The notes under the pieces are model-generated. The model made no database searches and was not told where the DNA came from. It saw nothing but the letters and a program-made list of their open reading frames with translations. From Acidobacteria bacterium UBA2994 (GTDB lineage Bacteria; Acidobacteriota; Vicinamibacteria; Vicinamibacterales; UBA8438): a stretch of 64,000 bases of DNA. The stretch lies in NCBI GenBank assembly GCA_002346545.1, contig DEAA01000032.1:26435-90434 (forward strand), in the 5' to 3' direction. Numbering within the stretch: position 1 is the stretch's first letter; every line of letters starts with the position of its first letter. Positions 41,588 through 50,253 of the stretch are shown piece by piece. The translations under genes and the position numbers were made by a program.

Positions 41588-43015
41588 ATGGAACCTCGAA
41601 GCCCTTGCCTGAGTCGACGAGGCCTGGTGTGTGCTGCGCTGCTGGTCTGGCTGACCGGCCCGGTGTTAGCCGACGACTGGCCGATGTGGGGAGGGACCCC
41701 CGACCGGAATATGACGTCGACCGAGGTGGGCCTGCCGACAGCCTGGGACATCGGCGCTGGCACGAGCGTGAAATGGGCCGTCGCTCTAGGTTCGTCGAGC
41801 TACGGTAACCCGGTGGTGGCGGACGGAAAGATCTTCGTGGGGACCAACAACGACGTGCCACGCGACCCGGCTGTGGATGGCGACCGTGGCATCGTGATGG
41901 CTTTCCGCGAATCGGATGGCGCGTTCCTGTGGCAGATGGTGCACGACAAGCTGGCCACGGGCGAGGAGAACGATTGGCCCTATCAGGGTGTCTGCTCGTC
42001 ACCGACGGTTGTTGGTGACCGGCTCTATTACGTGAGCAACCAGGGGGAAGTGGTGGCGCTCGACACCGAGGGCTTCCTCGATGGTGAGGACGATGGGACG
42101 GTGACAGACGAGGCGCTCGCAACCGACTCAGCCGCCGACGTGGTGTGGCGCTACGACATGATCGGCGAACTAGGTGTGTTTCCCCACAATATGACCAGCA
42201 GCGCGCCGAGCGTTCACGGCGACCTAGTGATCGTTAACACCTCGAACGGGACCAACGAAGAGGGCTATGTGATGGCTCCGGAGGCGCCCGACCTGATTGC
42301 CCTCAACCGGGTAACTGGAGGGTTGGTCTGGCAGGCGGCGCCGGTGGGCGAGTGGCTCCTGCACGGGCAATGGTCGTCGCCGGCGGTGGCTGAGATCGAC
42401 GGAGTGACGCAGGTGGTCATCGGCCAGGGCGACGGCTGGGTGCGTGGCTACCGGGTCGAAGATGGCACCCTGCTCTGGGAGTTCGACACGAATCCCATCG
42501 AAGCCGAGTGGCCTGCCACGCGGAACAACGTCATCGCCACCCCGGTGGTCTGGAACAATCGCGTCTATGTGGCCAATGGGCAGGATCCGGAGAACGGCGA
42601 GGGCGAGGGGCGGCTCCACGCTATTGACGCCACGTTGCGGGGCGACATCAGCGAGACAGGTGGCGTGTGGCAGTTCGACGAGATCAGGCGTTCGCTGACC
42701 ACCGTCGCCATCGCGGACGGACTGCTCTACGTGGCGGACTTTAGCGGCTATGTGCGGTGTCTGGATGCCGGGACCGGCGAGGAGTTGTGGGTGCACGACA
42801 CCTTCGCCGCCATCTGGGGCTCACCTCTGGTAGCCGATGGCAAGGTGTATCTGGGGGATGAGGACGGCGACGTGGTGGTCTTGCGCGCCGGCCATGAACT
42901 CGAGGTGCTGGCCGAGAACAGTCTCGGGAGCCCCATGTACGGGGCTCCCATCGCCGCCAATGGCGTGCTCTACATCAACACCGTCACGGAGCTATGGGCC
43001 CTGGCGGTCGAATGA
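41588..43015 (+). CDS. Exported PQQ-like beta-propeller protein (BamB-like)
   Basis: A 475-residue protein with a signal peptide ending 'GPVLADD' and the opening 'WPMWGGTPDRNMTS', a block common in secreted BamB/PQQ-like proteins of Planctomycetes and Acidobacteria. Blades carry 'VVADGKIFVGTNN', 'VVGDRLYYVSNQGEVVALD', 'IGQGDGWVRGYR' and 'DGKVYLGDEDGDV'. The quinoprotein active-site W-D-x-D is absent, so it is probably non-enzymatic or acts on an unknown ligand. ATG 41588 follows the sulfatase remnant. The gene converges on the next propeller gene; both end in the hairpin at 43024. Confidence 0.85.
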   Translation: MEPRSPCLSRRGLVCAALLVWLTGPVLADDWPMWGGTPDRNMTSTEVGLPTAWDIGAGTSVKWAVALGSSSYGNPVVADGKIFVGTNNDVPRDPAVDGDRGIVMAFRESDGAFLWQMVHDKLATGEENDWPYQGVCSSPTVVGDRLYYVSNQGEVVALDTEGFLDGEDDGTVTDEALATDSAADVVWRYDMIGELGVFPHNMTSSAPSVHGDLVIVNTSNGTNEEGYVMAPEAPDLIALNRVTGGLVWQAAPVGEWLLHGQWSSPAVAEIDGVTQVVIGQGDGWVRGYRVEDGTLLWEFDTNPIEAEWPATRNNVIATPVVWNNRVYVANGQDPENGEGEGRLHAIDATLRGDISETGGVWQFDEIRRSLTTVAIADGLLYVADFSGYVRCLDAGTGEELWVHDTFAAIWGSPLVADGKVYLGDEDGDVVVLRAGHELEVLAENSLGSPMYGAPIAANGVLYINTVTELWALAVE

Positions 43016-43023
43016 GCTCGATT

Positions 43024-43048
43024 GGTGGGGCCAAAGCCCCGCCCCACC
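43024..43048. terminator. Bidirectional hairpin between convergent propeller genes
   Basis: GGTGGGGC (43024-43031) pairs with GCCCCACC (43041-43048), an 8-bp stem around a 9-base loop. It lies eight bases after the plus-strand stop and touches the minus-strand stop, so it can serve both convergent transcripts. Confidence 0.6.
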
Positions 43049-44460
43049 TAATTCCCTATCGCGTAGAGCGTGCCGCCGGCGCGGATGTAGAGATGACCAT
43101 CCGAGATCGACGGCGTGCTCAGCGTGTACCCGGGCAGTGAGTTCTTAGCGATGATCTCGAACTTTCGCCCTGCCCGGTAGACGGTCGTCACCCCATCCTC
43201 ACTCGTGGCATACAGCTTTCCGTCGGCTAGGACCGGCGACGCGCTGTAGGTGCCAGGCTCGAGCCGCTGCTCGGTGTACACCGTTTCGCCGGTTGCGATG
43301 TTGAGCGCGTGCGCCACCCCGTTGTCCTGCACCACATAGAGCAGCTCACCGTCTGACACCGGAGTCGGCACGTCGGGGCCACTGTGGAACGACCAGAGCA
43401 GGTGTGAGGTGGTGACGTTGCCCCGGCCGCCCGCTCTGAGCGCGAGCATGGGCCGTACGCGGGTCGGCGCGATGATGGTTTCACCCACAACCAGTGGGGA
43501 AGCCACCAGCCGGTACGCGCCGTTGTTGGTCGGGTTCAGGCCATCGGCGCGCCACAGCTCGGCGCCTGTCGCCGGGTCGTGCCCGGTGACCACATCGCCG
43601 CCCGTGATCACGATCTCGGTTTGCCCGTCGTACTGGAGGAGTGCCGGTGTCGTGTACGAGTCAGGCGACTCCCGCTCGGCCTCGGTTGGCCGCTCCACCA
43701 GCCAGACGGTCTCGCCCGTGGCCTTGTCGAGTCGGAGCACGTAGGACGGATCGTCGGTGCGCATGCCGTGCAGCACCTGCACGTAGAGCGCGTCCTCATG
43801 AAGCAGTGGTGAGCTGGCGAAGCCCCAGTTCAGCCCAAACGACCAGTAGTCATCGGAAATATTGCGGGCCCAGATCTCGTTGCCGTCAAAGTCGAAGCCG
43901 CGGAGCCAGCCCGTGCCGGTCATCACCCACACATGTTCGCCGTCGGTCACCGGCGACGGCGTCGACATGTTCTGCTTGCGAGCCTGGCGGTCATTGTTGC
44001 TGAGGAATTGCTTCCACTCCACGGACCCGTCCCGGCGGTCGAGCTTCCACAACTCGACGATCTGGTTGGGATCGCCCGTTGGGGTTGGTCGCGGTCCGCT
44101 CCGGCTTCGTCCACCACTGGGCGGGCGTCCTGGCCCGCGTCGGCCTTGTCCCCGCCGGCCGAGGCCGCGCCCACCAGCGCTCCGCTCAAGATACGAGACG
44201 GTGATGAAGATGGTGTCTTCCCAGATGATCGGGGTGGCCCCGCTCCAGGAGTCCTCAGCGATATCGAGCGTCCAGGCGACGTTCTCGGTGTCGCTCCAGG
44301 TGGCGGGGAGCCCCGTTTCACCGCTGGTGCCGTTCAGGCTGGGCCCACGCCACTGTGGCCAGTTCTCGGCCGCAGTGAGCGACACGCTAGAGGTGAGCGC
44401 CAGTGCGGCCACGGCAGCGACCGCGGTCAGACGGAACTTCCGAGAGAGCACCTTCTCCAC
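43048..44460 (-). CDS. Exported PQQ-like beta-propeller protein with Gly/Arg-rich insert
   Basis: A 470-residue secreted protein. The start is GTG 44460 with AGGAGG five bases upstream (44466-44471). The signal peptide is followed by 'ENWPQWRGPSLNGTS', the hallmark of this family. Blades include 'DGEHVWVMTGTGWLRGFD', 'DKATGETVW' and 'DGKLYATSEDGV'. Residues about 91-130 are a low-complexity stretch of Gly, Arg, Pro and Ser ('GRGLGRRGQGRRGPGRPPSG'), unusual for an exported propeller; it may be a surface loop binding anions or nucleic acid. No W-D-x-D site. It is convergent with the related propeller gene at 41588. Confidence 0.85.
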   Translation of the reverse strand: MEKVLSRKFRLTAVAAVAALALTSSVSLTAAENWPQWRGPSLNGTSGETGLPATWSDTENVAWTLDIAEDSWSGATPIIWEDTIFITVSYLERSAGGRGLGRRGQGRRGPGRPPSGGRSRSGPRPTPTGDPNQIVELWKLDRRDGSVEWKQFLSNNDRQARKQNMSTPSPVTDGEHVWVMTGTGWLRGFDFDGNEIWARNISDDYWSFGLNWGFASSPLLHEDALYVQVLHGMRTDDPSYVLRLDKATGETVWLVERPTEAERESPDSYTTPALLQYDGQTEIVITGGDVVTGHDPATGAELWRADGLNPTNNGAYRLVASPLVVGETIIAPTRVRPMLALRAGGRGNVTTSHLLWSFHSGPDVPTPVSDGELLYVVQDNGVAHALNIATGETVYTEQRLEPGTYSASPVLADGKLYATSEDGVTTVYRAGRKFEIIAKNSLPGYTLSTPSISDGHLYIRAGGTLYAIGN

Positions 44461-44639
44461 GCCGTCCTCCTTAAATGCCCCAGAGCGACAAGCTTACCCG
44501 TTCTGGACGCATGGCGGTGCGACCGACCTGCTCGTTTACTCCCGCGCACTGCGTGAGGGGACGCGCAGGACACCACTATGCTCTGGTGTTTGACGGCCTG
44601 GTCGCGCTCTGGATGGCAGGCCGGGGTCGAAGAGGTCGT

Positions 44640-46094
44640 TCATCGCCGGTTCTCTTCGGGCGGCAAGGCCACCTCCGGGCTGTCTTCGGTGCGGGCCCGC
44701 TCGAACGCCGGTTTAGGGACGGCGCTGCGTACTTGCTCCATCCAGTACACGCCATCATAGGGGGTGCTGTTTCCCCGGGTGCCATAGAAGTCGACGTCGC
44801 CATCGCCGTCGGCATCGCGGGCGATGAACTTGTCATACATTCCGCGCTTCCGACGCGAAACGTCGTGGCGGGTCCAGTCGCCGGTACCGTCGCTGCCCGG
44901 GTGCTGGAACCAGCCGATGCGGCCGAGCGCGTCGTGCACGTCAAGGTCGCCGTCGCCTTCGCGTGGCCCTCGGCTGTAGCTGCCAGCCATGACGTCGAGG
45001 AATCCGTCGCCGTCGATGTCGACCACCGCTAGGCCGGTCATGCTGTCGGGGGCGAAGGTGCCGATGCGGTAGGCGTTCCAGGCGTCGTCGATGATTCTGG
45101 GTTGCGCGATCCAGCCGAGACCGTCGCTGGCGGCCCCGACGATGTCGAGCCGTCCGTCGCCGTTCAGGTCTGCGTAATCCAGGTTGAAGCCGGCCATGCG
45201 CGCACCGTTGATCCCAATGGCGTGCTCTCGGAAGCTGAGATTTCCGGGGGTGCTGGTGTTCTCGAAGAAGATCAGCCTGGCCTCGCCTCGCGTGCCGACA
45301 ATGACGTCGAGGTCGCCATCGCCGTCCAGGTCGACTGGCTCGGCGTTTTGAGGCACGCTGTAGCGACCCAGCTGCATCTCGCTCCAACTCCCACCCTTCA
45401 GCGGATCGCCATCGATGGAGTAGATGACCACGGGCGTTGACTGCGCGTACTCCTCTTGCCCGATCCGGTGAGCGCCCTTGTTGGCTGCGCTCACCTCCGG
45501 CTGCCCGTCACCGTCGAAATCGGCGATGAATACCCTGATGTAGGAGCCGTTGCCCTGGGTGATGGGCACGATCAGGCGCTCCCACTGCTCCGTGCGGGCG
45601 GCGACGCCGCCCGGGTTCTCCAAGTAGGTGAGGTGCGCTAGCTCGGCTGCCACCATTACGTCGAGATGCCCGTCGCCGTTTAGGTCGGCAACGGCGGCGT
45701 CCTCGGCGGCCGACGCATCAGTGCCCTGGGCCAGGGTAACGTTGGTCCAGGCGTTTGGGTCCGCCGAGCCGAACGCGATCCGGACGTGGCCGTCGATGCC
45801 CACGTCGAAGTCGGGGTCGACCACTGCCGAGTCGTACTCGCTGTCGGACTCGTGTACCGAAACGATGTCCTCGAACCCGTCGCCGTCGATGTCGGCCACC
45901 ACCAGACCGTCGCTCCCGCTCAGATTGAACCCGGCGGTCGCTGGATCGTCGATGATGTGCTCACGCCAGCTGATGTACTGCCCGTCATCAGAACGAGCCT
46001 TGGTTGGCGTATCACCGACGGTTGACTGGGTGTAGCCAGCCGCCGGCAGGCTCAGGGCGCCGAGTATCGCGAGCGCAACGATGTGTCTGGTCAT
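44640..46094 (-). CDS. Secreted FG-GAP/VCBS repeat protein
   Basis: A 484-residue exported protein. ATG 46094 begins a signal peptide ending 'AAGYTQ'; the longer frame up to 46346 reads into a kinase remnant and is not part of the protein. About eight D-x-D/N-G-D-G calcium loops occur at regular spacing ('ADIDGDGFEDI', 'ADLNGDGHLDV', 'ADFDGDGQPEV', 'DLDGDGDLDVIVG', 'ADLNGDGRLDI', 'VDIDGDGFLDV' and two more), giving a seven- or eight-bladed integrin-like propeller. Such proteins bind ligands or surfaces; no enzyme domain is attached. Neighbours are a propeller gene and a divergent tannase. Confidence 0.87.
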   Translation of the reverse strand: MTRHIVALAILGALSLPAAGYTQSTVGDTPTKARSDDGQYISWREHIIDDPATAGFNLSGSDGLVVADIDGDGFEDIVSVHESDSEYDSAVVDPDFDVGIDGHVRIAFGSADPNAWTNVTLAQGTDASAAEDAAVADLNGDGHLDVMVAAELAHLTYLENPGGVAARTEQWERLIVPITQGNGSYIRVFIADFDGDGQPEVSAANKGAHRIGQEEYAQSTPVVIYSIDGDPLKGGSWSEMQLGRYSVPQNAEPVDLDGDGDLDVIVGTRGEARLIFFENTSTPGNLSFREHAIGINGARMAGFNLDYADLNGDGRLDIVGAASDGLGWIAQPRIIDDAWNAYRIGTFAPDSMTGLAVVDIDGDGFLDVMAGSYSRGPREGDGDLDVHDALGRIGWFQHPGSDGTGDWTRHDVSRRKRGMYDKFIARDADGDGDVDFYGTRGNSTPYDGVYWMEQVRSAVPKPAFERARTEDSPEVALPPEENRR

Positions 46095-46214
46095 GGTATG
46101 GAGAGCAATCGCTCTGGTGCTTCGCCACGAGCAATTGGAGCGAAAGGGACGGGCCAATCCGTGCAAGAAATGCCCCGTCGCTGCGTAGCGAGGGTGATCC
46201 CCTGGGAATGATGA

Positions 46215-46364
46215 CACCATCCCCCTCTGGGTGGCGGCGGTGAGCGATACGGTGGGGGAGAGCGACATATTTGGGTCGGCCGCCTCCGGTTCGAGCGCCT
46301 TGGTCAGCCGGAAGTCGAGGACCTTAACCATGCCTTCGGACGCCATCTTGGTGTTGGCGGGTCT
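46215..46364 (-). pseudogene. Remnant of a serine/threonine protein kinase
   Basis: The minus-strand frame upstream of the FG-GAP gene reads 'RPANTKMASEGMVKVLDFR', 'LTKALEPEAADPNMSLS', 'PTVSLTAATQRGMV'. This is the kinase block HRDLKPANIKV..EGMVKVLDFGLAKAL plus the 'SPT.T..ATQMG' activation-loop text typical of acidobacterial Pkn-type kinases. The HRD is degraded and the magnesium-binding DFG is DFR. The 'GTAAYMSPEQ' that should follow is missing. The fragment is therefore inactive. It is in frame with the downstream FG-GAP gene, which can mislead automatic start calling. Confidence 0.75.
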
Positions 46365-46570
46365 CGGGCGAACGCCTCGCGCCGATTATAGCTGGCTCAC
46401 GTCGCCAGTACCACTCGACCTTCAGACCGGGCACGCGCTGGGGCAACTCTGTGTCTCTTGCGACAATTGGCAGGTCGTGCGCCAGGTCGGTCAAGCGGCG
46501 TTTGGCTGACCGAGGACGACATCGTATCGCTCGAACGCGGAGGACGCTGCGAGTTTGATAGGCTCGGGCC
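46365..46570. other. Intergenic region upstream of the tannase gene
   Basis: About 200 bases between the kinase remnant and the tannase start. Open frames across it show no convincing domain; part may be further decayed kinase sequence ('PAIIGAR' in one frame could derive from 'GIIHRD'). Promoters for the plus-strand tannase operon should lie here. Confidence 0.35.
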
Positions 46571-48226
46571 ATGATCAGGCGTGCGACCGTAGCGGTGGTC
46601 TTGTGTGGGGCGCTACTATGGGCCGGCCGGCAGCCCCCAATGGCTCAGCAGCCACGCGTGTCGGCTGGTGAGCGCGCCGGGTGCGAAGCGCTGCTCCTGA
46701 CGCGAAACCTCACGCTAACCTATGCCGGTGTCCAGACGATCGGTGATGGCACGGCCTACTGTTACGTGAAGGGCATCCTCCCGCCTGCGATCGGCTTCCA
46801 TGTGCAGCTGCCGTTTCCCGGTGATTGGAACGGTCGGTTTCTGAAGTGGGGCGACGGTGGGAAAGATGGCGACCTCGACTTCGCCGACCATCGGGTGGCC
46901 GAAGGCTACGCGGTCGCCAACAGCAATATGGGGCACGACAGCGGCGCCGAGCCGGGGTCGTCGTTCGCGTGGAACAACCGGCAGGCCGAGATCGACTTCG
47001 GTTACCGGGCCGTGCACCTGACGACGGTAGCTGGCAAGGGCCTGGTACGCGCCTACTACGACCGGGCGCCCGAGTATTCCTACTTCGAAGGCTGCTCGAC
47101 TGGTGGTCGCGAAGGGCTGATGGAGGCGCAGCGCTATCCGGACGACTTCGATGGGATCGTGGCTGGTGCACCCGCCAACCACTATCAGGATATGAACGCG
47201 GTCCGTGTCTGGCTGCTGCAGCGGATGTTCCGCGACGACTTTACCGGCGCGCTGGCGTTCGACACCGACGGTGACGGGCGCTTCGACAGCGTGCGCAAGA
47301 TGGACCTGTTGGCCGACGCGGTACTCGCGCGCTGCGATGCCAACGACGGCATCACGGACGGGGTCATCGACGACCCGCTCGGTTGCGACTTTGATCCCGG
47401 GCGAGACCTGTCCAACCAGCGGTGCCCGGGGGACGTCGACGGCGAGACCTGCTTTACTAGTGCGCAGCTCCAGACCATTCGCGACTTTCACGAGGGGCCG
47501 AGCGACAGTCTCGAGCGTTCGATCTATGCCGGGAAGCCGATTGGCTCAGAGCGGGAGTGGACGCGGTTGTTCATTCCCTACACGGGCAACCGGTTCAACC
47601 CGGGCGCTGTGGGGCTCGGCGGTGATCACCTCAACTACTTGTTCTTCGACGAAGACCCCGGGGTGGCACCCCCCAATCTGATCGATCCGTCGAGCGAGGT
47701 GGACGCTGAGGCCATGCCGCCGCAGTGGGCGTGGTGGAACTTCGATATTCAGGACGTCCACGCAGGACGAGGCGATGTGATGCGAGCCATCACCGACGCT
47801 GTCGACCCTGATCTCACTGGGATGCTGGTGGAGAACGATGCGAAGCTGCTCATGTATCACGGTTGGGCCGACGCTCTCGTGGTGCCACAGCCCACGCTGA
47901 CCTACTACCACGACGTGGTGGACACGACGTTCGGGGGCGACATGGATGCGGCTCGTCAGAAGGTGCGCTTGTTCATGGCGCCTGGCATGGGGCACTGCCG
48001 TGGTGGGGCCGGTCCAGACACCTGGGATCGGCTGCAGCCGCTGGTCGACTGGGTCGAGCGGGGCGCGGCGCCGGATGCACTGATCGCGACGCATCAGACC
48101 GATGGCGTGGTGGACAACGAGCGACCACTTTGTGCGGTGCCCGAGCGGGCGGTCTATACAGGGCCAGTCGGCGGCGAGAACGATCAGACAAATTGGGTAG
48201 CGGAGAACTTCACATGTCAGAGATGA
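46571..48226 (+). CDS. Tannase/feruloyl esterase family hydrolase
   Basis: A 551-residue exported esterase that would release phenolic acids such as gallate or ferulate from esters. After a signal peptide ('PPMAQQP'), the nucleophile motif is 'GCSTGGREGLMEAQ' with Ser176 beside Cys175. The late 'PGMGHCRGG' supplies the catalytic His beside a second Cys, and 'AKLLMYHGWADALV' the Asp: the CS-D-HC arrangement of this family, in which the two cysteines form a disulfide. A calcium-type loop 'CDANDGITDGVIDDP' is in the lid domain. The stop overlaps the PQQ dehydrogenase gene that follows, so aromatic esters and quinoprotein oxidation may be linked. Confidence 0.92.
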   Translation: MIRRATVAVVLCGALLWAGRQPPMAQQPRVSAGERAGCEALLLTRNLTLTYAGVQTIGDGTAYCYVKGILPPAIGFHVQLPFPGDWNGRFLKWGDGGKDGDLDFADHRVAEGYAVANSNMGHDSGAEPGSSFAWNNRQAEIDFGYRAVHLTTVAGKGLVRAYYDRAPEYSYFEGCSTGGREGLMEAQRYPDDFDGIVAGAPANHYQDMNAVRVWLLQRMFRDDFTGALAFDTDGDGRFDSVRKMDLLADAVLARCDANDGITDGVIDDPLGCDFDPGRDLSNQRCPGDVDGETCFTSAQLQTIRDFHEGPSDSLERSIYAGKPIGSEREWTRLFIPYTGNRFNPGAVGLGGDHLNYLFFDEDPGVAPPNLIDPSSEVDAEAMPPQWAWWNFDIQDVHAGRGDVMRAITDAVDPDLTGMLVENDAKLLMYHGWADALVVPQPTLTYYHDVVDTTFGGDMDAARQKVRLFMAPGMGHCRGGAGPDTWDRLQPLVDWVERGAAPDALIATHQTDGVVDNERPLCAVPERAVYTGPVGGENDQTNWVAENFTCQR

Positions 48227-50178
48227 CGCGGCTAATCACGATTGCGGCGTTGGCGCTGGTCCTCGGGGCAGAGCTCACGACCGCCCAGCATCCGCCCCCG
48301 GGTGAGTGGCACGCGTTTGGCGCCGACACGGGTAACTCGAAGTACTCGCCGCTCGACCAGATTGACGCCACCAACTTCACGGATCTTGAGATTGCCTGGC
48401 GTTGGGCGTCCATCTCGAAGGCGGTGGCAGACACCCGTTCGGAGATCAATGCCGGTCTCTTCAAGGCGACAGCGCTGATGGCCGATGGGCTGGTGTACAT
48501 TGCCACGGCCCTGAGCCAAGTAGCTGCGCTTGATCCCGGCACCGGGGCGTTGGTCTGGTACTACGATCCTAAGACTTACGACCAGCTCGACCGGCCGGCC
48601 AACATCGGATGGCAGCACCGCGGTGTGTCGTTCTGGCGGGACGGCGATACCGATGACACACGCATCTTCATCGCCACTCACGACCTGCGGCTGCACGGCC
48701 TCGACGCCAGAACTGGGGAGCTTGAAGCTGGGTTTGGAGATGGTGGCATCGTCGATCTCAGCACCACCCTCGGCCGAGAGATTGACCGCTCACGGATCAC
48801 GCACTCGTCGCCGGTGGCGGTGGTGCGCGACACGCTCGTCGTGGGCAGCTCGTTGACTGACCAGACCACGACCCGCGAAGCGCCACCTGGACACGTGCGC
48901 GGGTTCGATGCGCATACAGGCGCGATGAAGTGGATCTTTCACACTATTCCGCAGGGTGACGAGTTCGGCGTGGATAGCTGGGGCAATGAAAGTTGGCGCT
49001 ACAGCGGGCACACGAACGTGTGGGGCAACATGGCGGGCGACGACGAACTAGGCATCGTGTACCTGCCGATTAGCACGCCGACCAACGACTGGTATGGCGG
49101 GATGCGGCCGGGCGACAACCTGTTTGCCGAGAGCGTGGTGGCGGTCGATGTCGAGACCGGCCAGCGGCTCTGGCACTTCCAGGCGGTGCATCACGGATTG
49201 TGGGACTACGACTTCCCGACCGCTGGGAACATGCTCGACATCACGGTGGACGGTCGCGACATCCGTGCCTATGCCCAGGCGAGTAAGCAGGCGTTCACCT
49301 ATGTCTTCGACGCTGCTACCGGCGAGCCGGTGTGGCCGATCGAGGAGCGGCCGGTGCTGGCGGGCGATGTGCCCGGCGAGTGGTACTCGCCGACGCAACC
49401 GTTCCCCACCAAGCCGGCTCCTTTCGACCTGCAGGGCATCACCGTTGATGACCTGATTGACTTCACGCCTGAGCTACGCGCCGAGGCGATCGAGATTGCC
49501 GACCGCGCGGTTCTCGGTCCCATCTTCCTGCCACCCACGGTGCGCGGGCAGCCGAAGCCGATCATCCAGTCGCCAGGACCGGGCGGCGGCGTGAACTGGC
49601 CTGGTACCGCCGTTGATCCAGAGACCGGCACCATGTTCATCCCGTCGCAGACACGTTTGCGCGCTCTCGAGGTCGTGGAGTACGAGCCGCCGGCCACGGT
49701 CGGCTACTTTACTGACCCGTGGGCCGTGCCGGTGCCGGGGCCGAGAGGCTTGCCGTTGGTCAAGCCGCCTTACAAGCGGATTACTGCGATCGACATGAAC
49801 TCGGGCGACCACGCTTGGATGAGCCCGCACGGCGACGGACCGCGCAATCACCCGGCGCTGCGCGATCTGAATCTGCCGGCGCTCGGCGGCCATAGTGGTA
49901 TCCATGGCGGCGGCCCGTTGGCCACCAAGACGCTGCTCATCGTGAATTCTGGCGCCCGCTACGTCGAAGACATGGCCGAGTCAGCCCGGGCGCTCACCGC
50001 GTACCACAAGCGGACCGGCGAGTATCTCGGCTCGGTGATGCTGCCGGCCGTACCGTCGGGTAACGCGATGACCTATCTGTGGGAAGGGACGCAGTATGTC
50101 GTGGTCGCTGTGGGCGGCGGCGGCGGCGCGGCGGCGCCTGAACTGATTGCGCTGGCGTTGCCGACCTCTGAATCTTGA
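48214..50178 (+). CDS. PQQ-dependent dehydrogenase overlapping the tannase gene
   Basis: A 654-residue exported quinoprotein. ATG 48214 is placed seven bases after GGAGA; a second in-frame ATG at 48223 overlaps the tannase stop as ATGA. Either start gives translational coupling. The signal ends 'ELTTAQ'. Family blocks are 'GEWHAFGADTGN', 'KYSPLDQI', 'HHGLWDYDFP' with Asp331 as catalytic-type base, and 'ASKQAFTYVF' with the partner Lys. C-terminal Gly/Ala run 'VGGGGGAAAP' precedes the last strand. No heme c. Coupling to an esterase suggests its substrate is an alcohol or aldehyde freed from an ester, by inference. Confidence 0.92.
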   Translation: MSEMTRLITIAALALVLGAELTTAQHPPPGEWHAFGADTGNSKYSPLDQIDATNFTDLEIAWRWASISKAVADTRSEINAGLFKATALMADGLVYIATALSQVAALDPGTGALVWYYDPKTYDQLDRPANIGWQHRGVSFWRDGDTDDTRIFIATHDLRLHGLDARTGELEAGFGDGGIVDLSTTLGREIDRSRITHSSPVAVVRDTLVVGSSLTDQTTTREAPPGHVRGFDAHTGAMKWIFHTIPQGDEFGVDSWGNESWRYSGHTNVWGNMAGDDELGIVYLPISTPTNDWYGGMRPGDNLFAESVVAVDVETGQRLWHFQAVHHGLWDYDFPTAGNMLDITVDGRDIRAYAQASKQAFTYVFDAATGEPVWPIEERPVLAGDVPGEWYSPTQPFPTKPAPFDLQGITVDDLIDFTPELRAEAIEIADRAVLGPIFLPPTVRGQPKPIIQSPGPGGGVNWPGTAVDPETGTMFIPSQTRLRALEVVEYEPPATVGYFTDPWAVPVPGPRGLPLVKPPYKRITAIDMNSGDHAWMSPHGDGPRNHPALRDLNLPALGGHSGIHGGGPLATKTLLIVNSGARYVEDMAESARALTAYHKRTGEYLGSVMLPAVPSGNAMTYLWEGTQYVVVAVGGGGGAAAPELIALALPTSES

Positions 50179-50253
50179 CCCCGCTTGACCCGGCTGCCAT
50201 CCTTGGCGGGTTCTGGACCGTACGAAAGGCGCGACAACATCTAAGGAGACGGA

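Noticed and set aside
46095-46346. N-terminal extension of the FG-GAP protein
   Set aside because: The extension reads as a degraded kinase fragment, and the real signal peptide starts at ATG 46094.
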